From: Prunus persica
Lineage: Eukaryota > Streptophyta > Magnoliopsida > Rosales > Rosaceae
Direction: 5' to 3'
Length of the DNA: 64,000 bases
Assembly: GCF_000346465.2 (NCBI RefSeq)
Contig: NC_034009.1
Location: 6,626,987-6,690,986 of the forward strand
Position 1 is the stretch's first letter; the number at the start of each line of letters is the position of its first letter. Made by a program: the position numbers and the translations under genes. The notes under the pieces were generated by a model. It was not told the DNA's origin and searched no databases. It saw nothing but the letters and a program-made list of their open reading frames with translations. This document shows positions 47,801 to 60,149 of the stretch, in pieces.

Positions 47801-50800
47801 GACAATGATTATGTACAAAAGAAGGAGGTGAAAGAGTTTTTCTCTTGTTAATTAAACCAATATGACATTACACTGATGGTGATAAAGAATTAATGAGGCC
47901 CACCACAAGCTCAGGATATCTCTCAGCTGTATTTTCCTTGAGATGATCTAAAAGAATTCCATGATCATAAGAGAATTTACGGAATGCCATCTTCAATGCA
48001 ATCTCAATTGCTGTAGATCCATTATCCGAAAAATACGTTCGAGAAGCCCAACCTGTGTAAATTCACATCAGCCACATATAAGCAGATGGGTAAAGACCAA
48101 GGAAAAATATATGAATATATGTGACAAATTTACGATATTTTGAAATAAATTACTACCCTTTGGATTCTACATGTACCATAGGCAACACCTTTGGCCTATG
48201 GCATCACAGAGTTAGTTGAATACCCAAATAAAAGATTCATTAGCCATGTGATAAAGCATTGAAAAACTGTAACTAATATAAGTGTGTTTTCAACCACAGA
48301 AAGTAGCATACAAGAAAAGTAAATAAAAGGAATACAAGTTACATAATACCAACCTTTTCCAACACCTTCAAGCAAAAGTTCAGCACATTCCAAGGCTGGC
48401 TCATAAACATTCTCAGGAAACATTACATGCCCAAATCTTGCAGTTGCATAACCCATATCCCTTGCAAGTTCAGTCTGAAACCACCTAAACAAAAACCACA
48501 TTAAAAAACTTTAGACATTCCATATTATTCTTTTATATGTCAAATAAATAAAATCATTGACCAAGGGGGCACAACCTGTGCAGGCAAAAAAGATACCTTC
48601 CAAAACTAAAAAAGAAACTAAAAGAATCCAAGAAAAATTGAACAGTGAACTAGGGGAACAGTCCTTGTCTTGACTGTCCATACCGAAGCCAAAAATTAAC
48701 AGCACAAACTTTGCTCTCAATGAGAGGGTATCAGATCAGCTCAAAAGATTCAACTCCATGCTCTCTACTGAAAATTCTATAAGCATGCTCATACATTTTG
48801 CATAGTCTAAGCATAAAGTGAGTGCATTAATAAAACAACAATGCGAACGGGCAACATTATAAGACATAACATACAGGATACATAAGACCATAGGCATCCA
48901 TTCAGGAATGACATGACCAAGGAGATTGCAAAATATAAAGATTATAAAGCAGCATCATGGCTTTGCAATATGCCACGATCTGACCGTCAATCAATAAATA
49001 GAAATCAAGTATCAGAGCAAGCATTTAACAGAAAGATATTTATAAAGATGACCTGTAAAGTAGCATCAGGTCCTTGAGTCCACCAACTGGCACATGCATC
49101 AAATTGTTGAGTTATGACATCATCATTCTGAGCCTAAAATTAAATGAAACAAAGTTAACTAGGCATTCTATGAAACGGTCAATAACAGAATACATATCAC
49201 TTGGAAGAAGTGCAAATAAGTTATTTATACAACTAGAACTACAAAAAAAAAATGCAGTATAGGCAACCAATACGCATTCCTTTCTTTCATTAAGCATTTG
49301 TTTAAAAGAGAAAGCAAAAAAAATTAATCACCGAAATGTAGTATTTCTAGAGTCCACTTCTTCCCCATACTACTAGTGAACGGGAAAACGTATCAAAAAA
49401 ATAGTAGGGTATGCGGTATAAAAACAGTGATCTTCTCAATTTAATGAATGGGGAGTCTGCTTTGAAATCATCCGCCCTGTACCCTCCCCCCACCCCAAGG
49501 ATCCCATCCCAAATTGCATGAGCAACAGGTCTTACATGTAATTTTCCGAATGCTTGATTATCATAAAAGATTCCCAACATATCATAGGATTCCCTTAGGT
49601 CCAAGATATGAAAGAAACAAATGTTTCCTTGCCTTGGAATAAATAGAATAGAATGGATTGGTACGATCTGACCTATTAACAGAGATCAATCCAAGGATTT
49701 ATTTTACTTCCCCACCTAGCTACTCTAGGTTGGAGGTAGGTCCGGGGGGCGTCATTTAATTAGTGAAGCCACATATGCTATCTGGCACAAACCTTGAAGA
49801 CTGAAAAATTTTCACCGCAGCGTGAATCAATCACTGTAACATCTCCTTCTGATACAAATGTGTGCTGAGTAAATGGCCACCAGAAGACATCTACGGCCCT
49901 CCTTGGCATGTCATGCAATCTCTTGGTTCTTTCGGTGTAAGCTGACAGCATTATTTCCATCAATGAATCAAATACATTATGAGCATCATCATACCATTCC
50001 ATAAGGTCATCTGATAAGTCTTGTGGAATTGGTGGCAGTACAAGCACTGGAACACTAAACAACAAATGATAACAGTTAGTATAATTAGATTTTGCAGGAC
50101 TAGAAGGAAATATTAAACACGTCATACAACAACAGCATAATTATCATATCAGGTCAAAGACAGTGAAATCCAAATACATGAGCAATGTTTACACATATTT
50201 GTCCAGATATAGTTACATATAGTATATAACCACTATTAATACGAGCAATCCAAATTACCTGTTTCGAAAATATGATGCTAAAGGCACCTCATTTACAAGG
50301 CCGTGATCCTCAAATACAACAGCAACAACATCATAACCTCGAATTTTCAAACTTTCATAAGCTGAAATGGTTCCAGAAATACCACCTAACCGTCCATCTC
50401 CGACAAGAATAGCTGGTAAACGGAAAGGCCTGCTCACATATACTAACTTCTCACGTTTAGAAATTTGTTTGACTAGTAATAGCAAGAGCAGGGATACGAG
50501 AAGAATGTATTATAAACAACCAAACTACGAATTTGAAGTACCTGTACAAGTCACATTGAAGCGACCCAGAAGGCCCTGGACTGGCAACCCCCCCAGCCGT
50601 CTCAACCACACAAAAAGAGTCCGCTTTCTCCTTCCCAACCCCAATCTGCAAACACCTCTGCAGCATTTTGAGCAAGGCCGAGTCCTCCACCTCCCCGCCT
50701 TCCCTCTCAGCCGCCAAGTGCGGCGACACGGGGTCTCCCCACGCGTACATTGTCTTACAAAGCAGCTCCGAAATCGGACCGGTTTCAGAATTGTCCCCAA

Positions 50801-51272
50801 CAACCCTCCTCTCCTCACACCAGTCCAAATCGCGCATGCCCTTGTCGAAATTTTTTGGAGCTTGGGGGGCTGAGATGGAGCTGGCAGCCGAGGCCGAGGC
50901 CTTGAGGACGTGATTGGAGGCGAGGAGAGAGAGGTGGGGGGAGCGGCGGACAAGAGAGGTGAGCTTGGAGAAGACGAAATGGGAATCGGAGTCGGCGGGG
51001 TAGCCGGTTTGGACGGGCTTGAGGTAGAGGAAGGAGCGGCGCCGGTGGCGGGAGAGGAGAGAGGAGGCGGCGAGGCCGGCGGAGACTAGGGTTTTTCCGA
51101 GGGACGTATTGGAGGACCAAATGAGGTAGATGGGGTGAGAGAGAGGGACGGTGAGAGGCGGGGAAGGATTGGTGGCGGCGGGGCCGGCGGTGGTTGAGAG
51201 GTGTTTGATGACGTGGCGGTGGTGGAGTTGGTGGCGGGTGGGGCGGAGGAGGAGAGAGGTGAGGGTGAGCAT
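43595..51272 (-). CDS. BIO3-BIO1: Bifunctional dethiobiotin synthetase / DAPA aminotransferase
   Basis: Two consecutive biotin steps in one protein. Minus-strand exons: 51272-50542, 50429-50259, 50054-49793, 49133-49053, 48474-48354, 48052-47904, 47231-47137, 46571-46456, 46371-46231, 45762-45629, 45536-45405, 45149-45015, 44499-44387, 43778-43595; 2565 nt, 854 residues. Residues 1-40 are rich in Arg/His/Ser/Thr and lack acidic residues, as in mitochondrial presequences. The synthetase half has a P-loop SSNTSLGKT (53-61) and VETAGG (223-228) and runs to about 300. The aminotransferase half has WWPFTQH, GSYHGDTLGAMEA, D655 in FDEVFTGF for the cofactor ring, and PLP lysine K684 in FGKLMTGG. The intron after 46231 starts with GC. 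Introns carry (CT)30, (AC)n and a plastid-like scrap. The fusion is the normal plant arrangement. Confidence 0.93.
44788..44847 (-). repeat. (CT)30 microsatellite in a BIO3-BIO1 intron
   Basis: 60 nt of uninterrupted CT on the plus strand ((GA) in the transcript), within the intron between exons 12 and 13. An AC tract (about 44020-44044) lies in the next intron. Confidence 0.95.
49555..49605 (-). other. Plastid ndhJ-like fragment inside BIO3-BIO1 intron 3
   Basis: On the minus strand the codons RESYDMLGIFYDN match the conserved RESYDMLGI-YDN segment of plastid NAD(P)H dehydrogenase subunit J, with one visible difference. The following bases lose the match. The neighbouring 49340-49770 stretch is less AT-rich than the rest of the intron and could be part of the same organelle insert; that is inference. 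Confidence 0.4.
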
Positions 51273-52319
51273 GGTGGTGGTGGTGAAATGCGGGGTGTGT
51301 CTGGCGTGGAGAAGAGAAAGAGGGTTGGTTGGGGGTTTGCGAGGGTTTAATTAAGGAGGGAAAGGGATGTTGGTGGGAGTAAGATATTCGTTTCAACCAG
51401 AATATTCGTTTCAACCAGAACCTATGGTATTTACCCAAAAGGACGCAAAGCCAAAACAAAGAAAGGGCCAAAGGGGAAAATTATCAGAATTTTCCTCAAT
51501 AAATTTGTGCAAAAACACAATTTCAACGCACATTTTAGGCATTTCTTTGAACAACAAAAAAGAAAAAAAAGTGTAATGTTTGGCAGAATTGAGATAATAT
51601 TCGAGAATTGATTTTCTGAAAGATAATGTTTGGCAAGATTTGGAGAAAACAAGAGTTAGGAATTGACCATAATCAATTCCATTTTCCACATGAAATGCAA
51701 ATTCACAACAAATTTCTCTTTATTAATGGATCTGAAAATGTAGGTGTCATAGGTATGCTAACACTAAAATTGAAAGTTGTTGGCTCAAAAATTAACAAGT
51801 GTCGAATAAAGATTCGACTAAAAAGCACCGACAAGAAAGCCTTCGCTCAATTAGGAAGAAGACAAAAACCTTGCAAAATGCAAGGGAGGGAAAACCTAAC
51901 ACAAAGAAGTTTGCTTTTGGATCATGGCAGGGCATGCTTAGGGATAGAAATCAATTGTTTTCTCATCCCATATTTAGTAAGTTCAATTATGGGAAATAGT
52001 TGCTTGGCGTATAGAAAAATAAGAGGGAAAATGTTACCCTCCTCTCCCCTCGGCTTTCATTTTCCCTTCCCATGGGAAACTTTGGAAAAATGAGTTAACA
52101 TTAAATGCACATTTTTCATGACCATTTTGTCCCATTTTGTCCCAATTTTTTTATTTAAAAAAATTTATATCCATCCTACATTATAACACTTATCTTTCAC
52201 CTTAATTTATCATTTAAAAATTACATTCAATTGAATTATAAAATTCAACTCATTGACTCAATTCTCTTCCATTGAAAAAATGAATTAGCTTAAAAACTCC
52301 ATCTCTTCATATTGAAAAA
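51273..52319. other. 5' flank of BIO3-BIO1
   Basis: Promoter side of the minus-strand BIO gene. A perfect 18-bp tandem duplication ATATTCGTTTCAACCAGA lies at 51384-51401 and 51402-51419, 112 bp before the ATG. No TATA box was convincing. From about 51600 the sequence is AT-rich with no gene. Confidence 0.55.
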
Positions 52320-54726
52320 GTGGTAAAGAAGCAATCAAAGCAACAAGTGATGGAAAATCGGTTGCGACTTATGACCACAATAGAGGGCATTAGGTATCTA
52401 GTAAATCAAGCATTGGCTTTTCGAGGTCACGATGAATCCGTTGACTCATCTAATCAGGGCAATTTCATTGAAATCATAAAGTCTTTTGCAAGAATGAATA
52501 TAGAAGTTAAGAAAGTTGTCCTTGATAAGGCTCCTCAAAATGCTTAATACATTGCGCATGACATACAAAAGTAAATCTTACATATTTTTGCTAACAAGGT
52601 GAGGAAGACAATTTGTAAGGAACTTGGGAAGAACAAATTTTGTATTCTAGTTGATGAATCACTTGATGAATCTGGTAAGGAACAAATGGCTATTATTCTA
52701 AGATTTTTTGATTGTGATGAATTTATTCGGGAGCGCTTCTTTGATATTGTGAGTGTTGTAGACACTAATACCTTGACTCTTAAAAAAGAGGTATGCAAAG
52801 TGCTTGGTAATAACGACATTCTAGTGGAAAACATGCGTGGTCAAGGGTGCGATGGTGCTAGTAATATGCGTGGTTTATGGAATGGCTTACAAGCATTGTT
52901 TCTTCAAGATTGTCCATATGCATATTATGTGCATTGCTTTGCTCATCGTTTGCAATTGGCATTAAATGGTGCAGCTAAAGATGTGAAAGTTTTATGGAGA
53001 TTTTTTTTAATGTTGACTAACATTGTGAATTTTGTTAGTGCTTATGCTAAGCGCCGTAGTGAGTTAAACTTAATTCGAAAAGTTGAACTCAATGGGTTGT
53101 TGGATTCTAGAGAACTTGAGACAGGTAGATGACTTAATCAAGCTTGTAGTTTAAAACGAGCTGGAGCCACTCGTTGGGGCTCTCATTATGCCTCTATTAC
53201 AAGTTTGATGTGTTTATTTAAAGAGACTAAAGTACTTCTTCAAGAAATCAGTAATCATGGACCTAACCAACAATTTCATGGCGATGCTGAGAGTAACTAT
53301 ATTGCTATGATGTCTTTTGAATTTGTGTTCTCATTGGTTTTGATGGATAAATTTATGAGATTGACTAATTTTCTTTGTCAAGTATTTCAAACCCAAAACT
53401 CAAGACATTGTAAGTGCTTTAAATTTTATTGAAAACACAAAAATGCAATTTCAAGATATGAGAGTACATGGATGGGATGATTTATTCTGTAGTGTGGTAT
53501 CATTTTGTGAACTACATGGTATTGATGTTCCTGATATGGGTGCTCGTTATATGACGGGCACACATTGTTCTTGTCTACAAAGAGATTTTATTACATTTGA
53601 GCATTACTATCGCATTGATGTATTCAATGATGTTATAGATTGCATGTTAAGGGAGTTAAATGACAAATTTCTAGAGCAAACAGTTGAACTTCTTTTTCTT
53701 AGCTCAACATTGGATCCTCATAATTCATTCAGTTCATTCAATATTGAGCATATATGTAAACTTGCTGAGAAATTCTATCCTGCTGATTTCCTTCCAAATG
53801 AGTTGAAAGATTTGGAAATAGAGTTGATGTATTTTCAAAATGATGTACATCGCCTTCCTTGCTTTAAGGAAACCAACACTCTTCCTCATTTATGTCAACA
53901 ATTAGTGGAAACAAGTTTGGTAGATAACTATAGTTTGATCAACAGGTTGATTCGATTGGTGTTGACTTTTCCCGTTTCTACAGCAACAACAGAATGAGCT
54001 TTTTCATGTATGAGAATTATTAAGAATCGACTTCGAAGCACCATAGCTGATGAGTTTCTTGCTGATTGCATGACCCTTCACATTGAAAGAGAGTTTGCTA
54101 ATAGTATCACTAATGCATCGATAATTGAGGAATTTAAGACTTCTAAGTACCTGTTTGGCATTGTTTATTTGGGGTGATAAGTGATTTTTTAAAAAATTTG
54201 GGAGGCCCAACTTTTGGTAAACTGTGAAAAAATCACTTATTGTTAAAAACTGCTATGAGAGGAAGCTATAAGAGAAATCAACTAATGAGGTGCTTTCATT
54301 TTCTGATTATGCATAAATCAGTTTCGAAGAGGTGCTGAGTTTATAATTATGCGGCAATCATTTTCTGATTATGCGGAAATCAATACCAACAACACTTTTA
54401 ACAAAAAGTTTACCAAATACCAAATTGCTTTCTCTCACAGCAAATCTGACTACGATTATTTTCACAGCACAGCAATGCCAAACTGGCCTTAAGTCTCGTA
54501 GGGTAAAATTTTAGATTTAATTAGTGATGTTTTGTATTAAATTTACTTGTGGTTTTTATTTTTGTTGTTAAGCTTTTATATGTATAGATGTATTTGAAGG
54601 TAAGGCTTATTACGTCCCTCCTGACTAGGTGTATCTTTTTCTGATTATTAATGAAATTCACTCGTACCTTCGAGTTTAGTATGTGAGTTCCGCCCAATTG
54701 GCTTTCCGATCCTGGATCCGCCACTG
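52320..54726 (+). pseudogene. hAT transposase relic (TTF-type / ZMYM1-like)
   Basis: Recognisable pieces in order: FCILVDESLDESGKEQMAII and MRGQGCDGASNMRG, then YYVHCFAHRLQLAL (catalytic core of the TTF-type hAT proteins); a TRWGSHYAS block; and a C-terminal hAT dimerisation region with VLTFPVSTATTE and SCMRIIKNRLRSTI. In-frame stops occur near 52545, 52573, 53130 and 53995, and a frame change lies near 53390-53430. The N-terminal TTF zinc finger is missing. The element end CTGGATCCGCCACTG (54712-54726) fits the right terminus of this hAT group. A MITE splits the last codons (54148-54493). It is dead. Confidence 0.75.
54148..54493. mobile_element. MITE nested in the tail of the hAT relic
   Basis: Inverted ends TGTTTGGCATTG (54152 on) and CAATGCCAAAC (54474-54484) enclose about 345 bp with internal GATTATGCGGAAATCA-like repeats. 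If the insert is skipped, the hAT frame continues from EEFKTSK to a short basic tail and a stop at 54511-54513. Flanks AAG / TTAAG give only a 3-bp match, so the superfamily (PIF/Harbinger or hAT) is open. Confidence 0.65.
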
Positions 54727-54753
54727 CATGCAATAGTTTGTGCATAAGCTGTA

Positions 54754-54761
54754 GATTCAAG
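54754..54761. repeat. Left 8-bp target-site duplication of the hAT element
   Basis: GATTCAAG, identical to 58883-58890 on the other side of the element. Confidence 0.85.
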
Positions 54762-57700
54762 TAGGGCTGCAAACCGGACGCCGAACCGGGCCTTGTCGGA
54801 GTTCATTTATGGGCCCAAACCGCACGCCGAACAGGGCCTTGTCGGCATGCCCAAATGCTAAACCGTGGACCTATTTTTTAGGCCCATTTTCGAGTTTGGT
54901 CAAAACCTGAATGAGGCGGGTCGGGTTGGTTCGATTCGGGTATTTGCCGAGGCCCAACAAAAGCAACAATTGAAGTTTTTTTATTTTTTTTATTTTATAA
55001 AGTTTTCCAAGCCCATTCTATTTTTTGGTCAGATTTCAACAATTCAAGTTTTGACAATTCCTGTATAGTTTTTCCAGTTTCTCCAACTCTGCATATCTAA
55101 AGTTTTCATCATTCAAATACTTCAAAAAATCTTAAAACCATAGCAAATCATCATCCACCACACATGTCCAAATACAAAAATTATTATTACAGTCCATAGC
55201 AAATTGTGAGAGTAATATCAATCACAATTTGCATATTTGCAAAATTCAAAAGAAAATCCAAATAAAAACAAATAAATTTCCATTACATATACACATACAA
55301 TTCCATGAGTTGTTTCATATTCAAATCAAATTAGCACCTCTGCACAAAGAAAGAAAAAACAGTTAGTAAACATATGAATTAATAACACAAAGAAACTACA
55401 AATTATGATTAATGTAGAAAAGGAAGAAAACATTTTTCCACTTTTTCCAAAGCTTGGTAGAAATCTAACTCCTCCAATGCGGGTTCTTTGTATTAGCTAA
55501 ACTCATCCGTCCTTAACCAATCACTACAACAAGTCAATGCCTCCACGATTTTTGAAGTTAATGAACTCCTAAAGGAATCTACAACTCTCTTTCCAATGCT
55601 AAAAGAACATTCCGAAGCCACAGTTGATGCTTGGACAGCAAATACATCTTTTGCAACATTGGAAAGTATTGGAAATTTTGTCGCATTCTCCTTCCACCAA
55701 TCAAGCAATTTGAACTCATCATTGGTAAGATTCACTGGAGGTTCCAATAGGTCTTTATCAATCTCATTTCTTATCTCAACAACATCCTTATCTCTCATTG
55801 ACTTCAAGAACTTTTGTAACCTTGATGATTTAGTACGTAACATCATTGTTCACATGCAATGATCCTTCACTCTCTACATTACCATGAAATACTTGGGCAA
55901 CAGCTGGATTTTGCTTTCTATAGTAATCATACAAATTGTGTAAAAGTGTCTTGATCTCCAATGACATGTCATTAACCCAATTTTCATCGGACACCAACCC
56001 AAGCAAAATTCCACATATTCCATCTTGTATCGAGGATCTAGAATAACAGCCACAAAGAATAACTTGTTGATGTTATTCACATTTCCCCAATATTTATCAA
56101 ACTTTCTCTTTATCATTGTTGCTATTTTGCACATAATAACATCATCAACATTCATCATTGTATCTATCTCCTCCAAAAAAGAACATATCTCAGGGAGTGG
56201 GGCATTAGAAGACACGATTTTTGATGCACGACACCTCAAAGTAGCATCATAAAACTTCTTAAAAAATTTGACAAATACTTTTGTATTATCCTAATCCAAC
56301 AAAGTTGGAGGCCTAACTTTTTTATTTTTTTCCTTACCGTGAGCTTCATACTCCTCGAAGTACCCCAAAAAGTTTGGGTCATCCTCCTCCATCATCTCAA
56401 AACCTTTTTGGAGCTTCAAAGCACTCTCCAACATCATGTAAGTTGAATTCCATCTTGTGCACACATCTAAAGGAACCATGGTTCTAGTATCAACCTTCTC
56501 TATCTCCAAACAAGCCATAAACTTCTTTAACCGTTAGGATAACCCCCTAATGTACTTAGCACAATTGCGAATAATCTCAATAGATTGATGAATTTCTTTC
56601 ATTCCATCGGTTACAATCAAGTTTGTAATATGTGCACAACACCTCACATGCAACAAACTACCATAACCTATGAGTGAATTCCACTTTTCTAACATCTTCT
56701 TCATGTAGCTAATACATCCATCATTGAAGGAAACATTATCAAATGATATGGTGAAGACTTTGTCTATCCCTCATCCATTAAAACATGCCTCTACAAGCCT
56801 ACCAATTGTATCCCCTTATGATTAGGAATGACACAAAAATTAAGGATTCTCTTATGCAAGACCCAATCATCATCAATGAAGTGGGCCGTGAGAACCATGT
56901 AATTGATATTTTGAATGGACGTCCAAGTGTCGGTGGTAAGAGAGACTCTTTGTGCATTATGTGTTAAGACACTCTTGATTTTAGCCTTCTCCTCTTGATA
57001 GAGATCCCACACATCTCTAACAATTGTTGTACGAGATGGCAAATCAAATCTAGGTTGTGCCTCCTTCAAAAATTCACGAAACCTAATACCTTCCACATGA
57101 CTAAACGGAAGATCATCCCTAATAATCATTTTGACACTTGCAATTCTACATCTCTCTTTACTAAATGCATGTGCTACTAGGTTACCCCTTTTCGCTTGGC
57201 CCTTAAATGAAAGGACTTTTTGTCTTTTTTCATGTCGCAATGGAGAACTCTTACATTGACTTCTCAAATGGTGCCACAAAATGGATGTACCATTCCTTTT
57301 ACCCTCATATGCTTAGTTCTTTTTACAGTACTTGCATATGCATCTAGGCTCACTAGTTTCATCCTCATACTTTATCTTTGTGAAATGATCCCAAACCCCC
57401 GAAGCATTCTTACAAGGCTTTCTTTTTCCTAAAGTGCTAGGGGCTGATTGTGAAGGGGGCTAATGGTGGAAGGGCTAATGGTGGTGGTGGGTTAGTTGAA
57501 ACATGGGTTTCAGATTCTGCTTCCATTAAATTAATAATACCCTACAAAAATACAAATATTTGTTGCTTCAATAACCAAAAACAATAAGCATGTAATCAAT
57601 ATTGCATATCTGCCAAAGCAGCAACCAAAATACAAATATTGCATATCTACCAAAGCAGCAATCAAAATACAAATATCACATTATTTAATAATTCCACTTT

Positions 57701-57998
57701 TCTAACCTTTTATTTATGCCTTTAGCCTATGTGAATTGGTGCCAAATTTAGTGTGACATTACAATACTCATAGAACTTAAATTATTACTCAATATCTGCC
57801 AAATCATATTATTATTGAATGATGCAAATTTTCAAAATCCGAAATGAAATCACAAATAACAAATAAAACTAACACAAAAAATAACAAATAAAACAACAAC
57901 TGAAAAACACAAATAAATCAAACGGCAACAAAAATCACTTCTGTCCCAAAATCAATTCTACGATCCATATTATTAGATTTCACAACAACACTAGAAAT

Positions 57999-58098
57999 NN
58001 NNNNNNNNNNNNNNNNNNNNNNNNNNNNNNNNNNNNNNNNNNNNNNNNNNNNNNNNNNNNNNNNNNNNNNNNNNNNNNNNNNNNNNNNNNNNNNNNNN
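57999..58098. other. Assembly gap (100 N)
   Basis: Exactly 100 N, the conventional size for a scaffold gap of unknown length. It lies inside the hAT element and close to GA microsatellites, which may explain the failed assembly. Confidence 0.99.
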
Positions 58099-58357
58099 TC
58101 CGCAACGCTAGCAATAATTCGAACTACAACTGAGTCAGATCTGAGAAAATTACCTCGCCAGCCGATTGTTTCATATGATTCAACAGCAACTCTGTGTCAC
58201 CTCTGTCCCAAACTCTGTTGGTCGAGACATATAGATATAACTCAACATTGTCAAATTTCTATAACTCTTTCAATAGGGAGTGTCAGATATTGAGACCTCA
58301 CCTAGCGAGACAGTGATAGCGATTGATCCAGAGCTCTATTCTGAGAGTCAGAGTGCC

Positions 58358-58362
<5 letters not shown>

Positions 58363-58393
<31 letters not shown>

Positions 58394-58481
58394 TGAGTGA
58401 AACTGGCTGAGTGAGATGAGAGCCAGAGCGCGTGAGAGAGAGTGACTGAGAGAGAGAGAGATCGGGTGAGAGAAATCGCCT

Positions 58482-58538
<57 letters not shown>
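58363..58538. repeat. GA microsatellites
   Basis: (GA)n at 58363-58388 and a longer tract at about 58487-58538, with impure GA-rich sequence between. Confidence 0.9.
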
Positions 58539-58541
<3 letters not shown>

Positions 58542-58882
58542 GTGAGTCTGAGAGGAGAAGAGGCGAAATGGAAAAAAAAAAATCGAAGCAATGAGGGTTT
58601 CGCTTGATCCGGTATAACGTAGCGTAGGAAATGACTTAATCTCAACGAATCATCACTTGACACGTGTATTACTTTTTTTTAATAATATAATTAAAATACT
58701 TGGTCCGGTCCAATTTTTGGCGGTTTTAGCTAATTAAAACTAGTCCAACCCGGTTCATGGTCAGTTCGGCCCTTTTTTTTTACCGATTCTTCAATTTTTC
58801 AGTGTAAAAACCGAACCAAACCACCTTAGGCAGTCCGGTTTAGGCGGTTTGGTCATGTTTTCGGTAATAATGCTCACCCCTA

Positions 58883-58890
58883 GATTCAAG
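58883..58890. repeat. Right 8-bp target-site duplication of the hAT element
   Basis: GATTCAAG, the partner of 54754-54761. Confidence 0.85.
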
Positions 58891-59933
58891 GTTGAAGTGG
58901 CTAATTTAGTCCATGCTATGAGCTGTTACTTGTAAAAGATTTCGTGAGTCACACACTAGCCACCAATCAGTTTTGTGTCTATCTTCTTCTAATTGGACCA
59001 AAGAAACACTTAGGCCTAGTTTGGGATTGCTATCACTTCTAAAAAAAATTGCTTATGGTGTGCTTTGAAAATAAGTAGCTGTAAAGTAAAGTAGCCCCAT
59101 GTTTGATAAATAATATTTTTATAGTGTTATTAGTACAAAAAGCAGTATCAAAACCGTTTTGTAAATTTTAATATAAAACTATTGTAACTGTGAATCATGA
59201 CAAAAATATACATGATGTTAAAAGTGTTATGTTCTAATCATGTGGTAGTAGTGGTGGTGATGGGGTAGGGGTAGGGTAAAGAGATAGAGGTTAAGGTGAT
59301 GGTGGTGTTAAAGGTGGAGGTGGTGGCTGTGGTAGTGGTGGTGGTGGGGATGACGGTTGAGAAAACACCACTATAAATAAATGCCATGGTAGTATTTGAT
59401 ATTGAGATCGCCATGGTAGTACATGGACTGTGTGTGCTCTGAATAAATGCATGTGTGATGTTAATTATACGGAAAGAATATGTGCTACTTGTTGTGGTTT
59501 ACTCATACAAACTGTAAAAAGCTTACCGGGGTTGTTAATGATGACCCGATACACTTTTTGATGGTGTAGAGGTTAACTCTGCATGTAAAGAAAACCAAGG
59601 ATATGAGCAAGAGGCTTCATGTACAGTTTTGCAAGGTGTGTTTTGTTTCCATTGCTAGTAACTGAAAGATTTCCACTGTGATAATAAGCTCTGAATGAGC
59701 AATTATGTAATAGATTGAAGTTGCAATTTATTATGTAATGATGTAGTGTAATATATGACTATAAAGTATGAGTTTGTATTAACATTGTGAGTTTGGAATG
59801 GTTGTGTTCTAAAGGAGTAGTAGAAACATTGTGGTGCATTTTTGTGCATTCCGAGCTTCATGTTCTGAATTGTTTTTTTTATTTTATAACTAAGCTGGTT
59901 TTAGTTGTGTTGGAAATTCGGGTTGTGACAGCT
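58891..59933. other. Probable 5' LTR region of a Ty3-type retrotransposon
   Basis: No gene. A GGT-rich low-complexity block lies at 59225-59357. The stretch ends ...GGGTTGTGACA at 59930, where an LTR ending in CA would stop, three bases before a primer-binding site. The left LTR boundary cannot be fixed because no second LTR is present for comparison. Confidence 0.4.
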
Positions 59934-59945
59934 TGGTATCAGAGC
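59934..59945 (+). other. Primer-binding site (initiator tRNA-Met type)
   Basis: TGGTATCAGAGC is complementary to the 3' end of plant initiator tRNA-Met, the usual primer site of plant LTR retrotransposons. It directly follows the presumed LTR end. Confidence 0.75.
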
Positions 59946-60149
59946 ATTTGATTAGCTCTAATAGAACTTTAGATTTTAGATTAATAGATCATCTGGACTA
60001 GACTCTTGAGTGGTCAGGTGTGAATCATGATCTTAGAGGAATGGGTTCTCTGAATGTTGATGATTTGTTTTAGTTGTGGTTGTGTTGCTATCATACTTGT
60101 TGTATCTTAAGTTGTTATACAAGTTTTGATTAACTGATACTTTTGATTT

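Larger units (their letters stand above)
54762..58882 (-). mobile_element. hAT element, RICESLEEPER/DAYSLEEPER type, full-length but decayed
   Basis: The ends TAGGGCTGCAAACCG and the inverse of TAGGGGTGAGCATTA are flanked by the perfect 8-bp duplication GATTCAAG, the size made by hAT elements. The minus strand carries a BED zinc finger (about 57290-57450, CKYC...LWHHLRSQC), a transposase core (57279-56791: LTTDTWTSIQNINYMVLTAHFID; 56518-56291: DVCTRWNSTYMMLESAL; 56239-55874) and the C-terminal dimerisation domain (55846-55493: DWWKENATKFPILSNVAKD). Stops and frame breaks near 57310, 56790-56520, 56290 and 55990 disable it. The 100-N gap and GA microsatellites lie near its 5' side. Confidence 0.8.

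Noticed and set aside
50367..50873. 168-codon plus-strand frame opposite BIO3-BIO1 exon 1
   Set aside because: Antisense shadow of a GC-rich coding exon; no homology.
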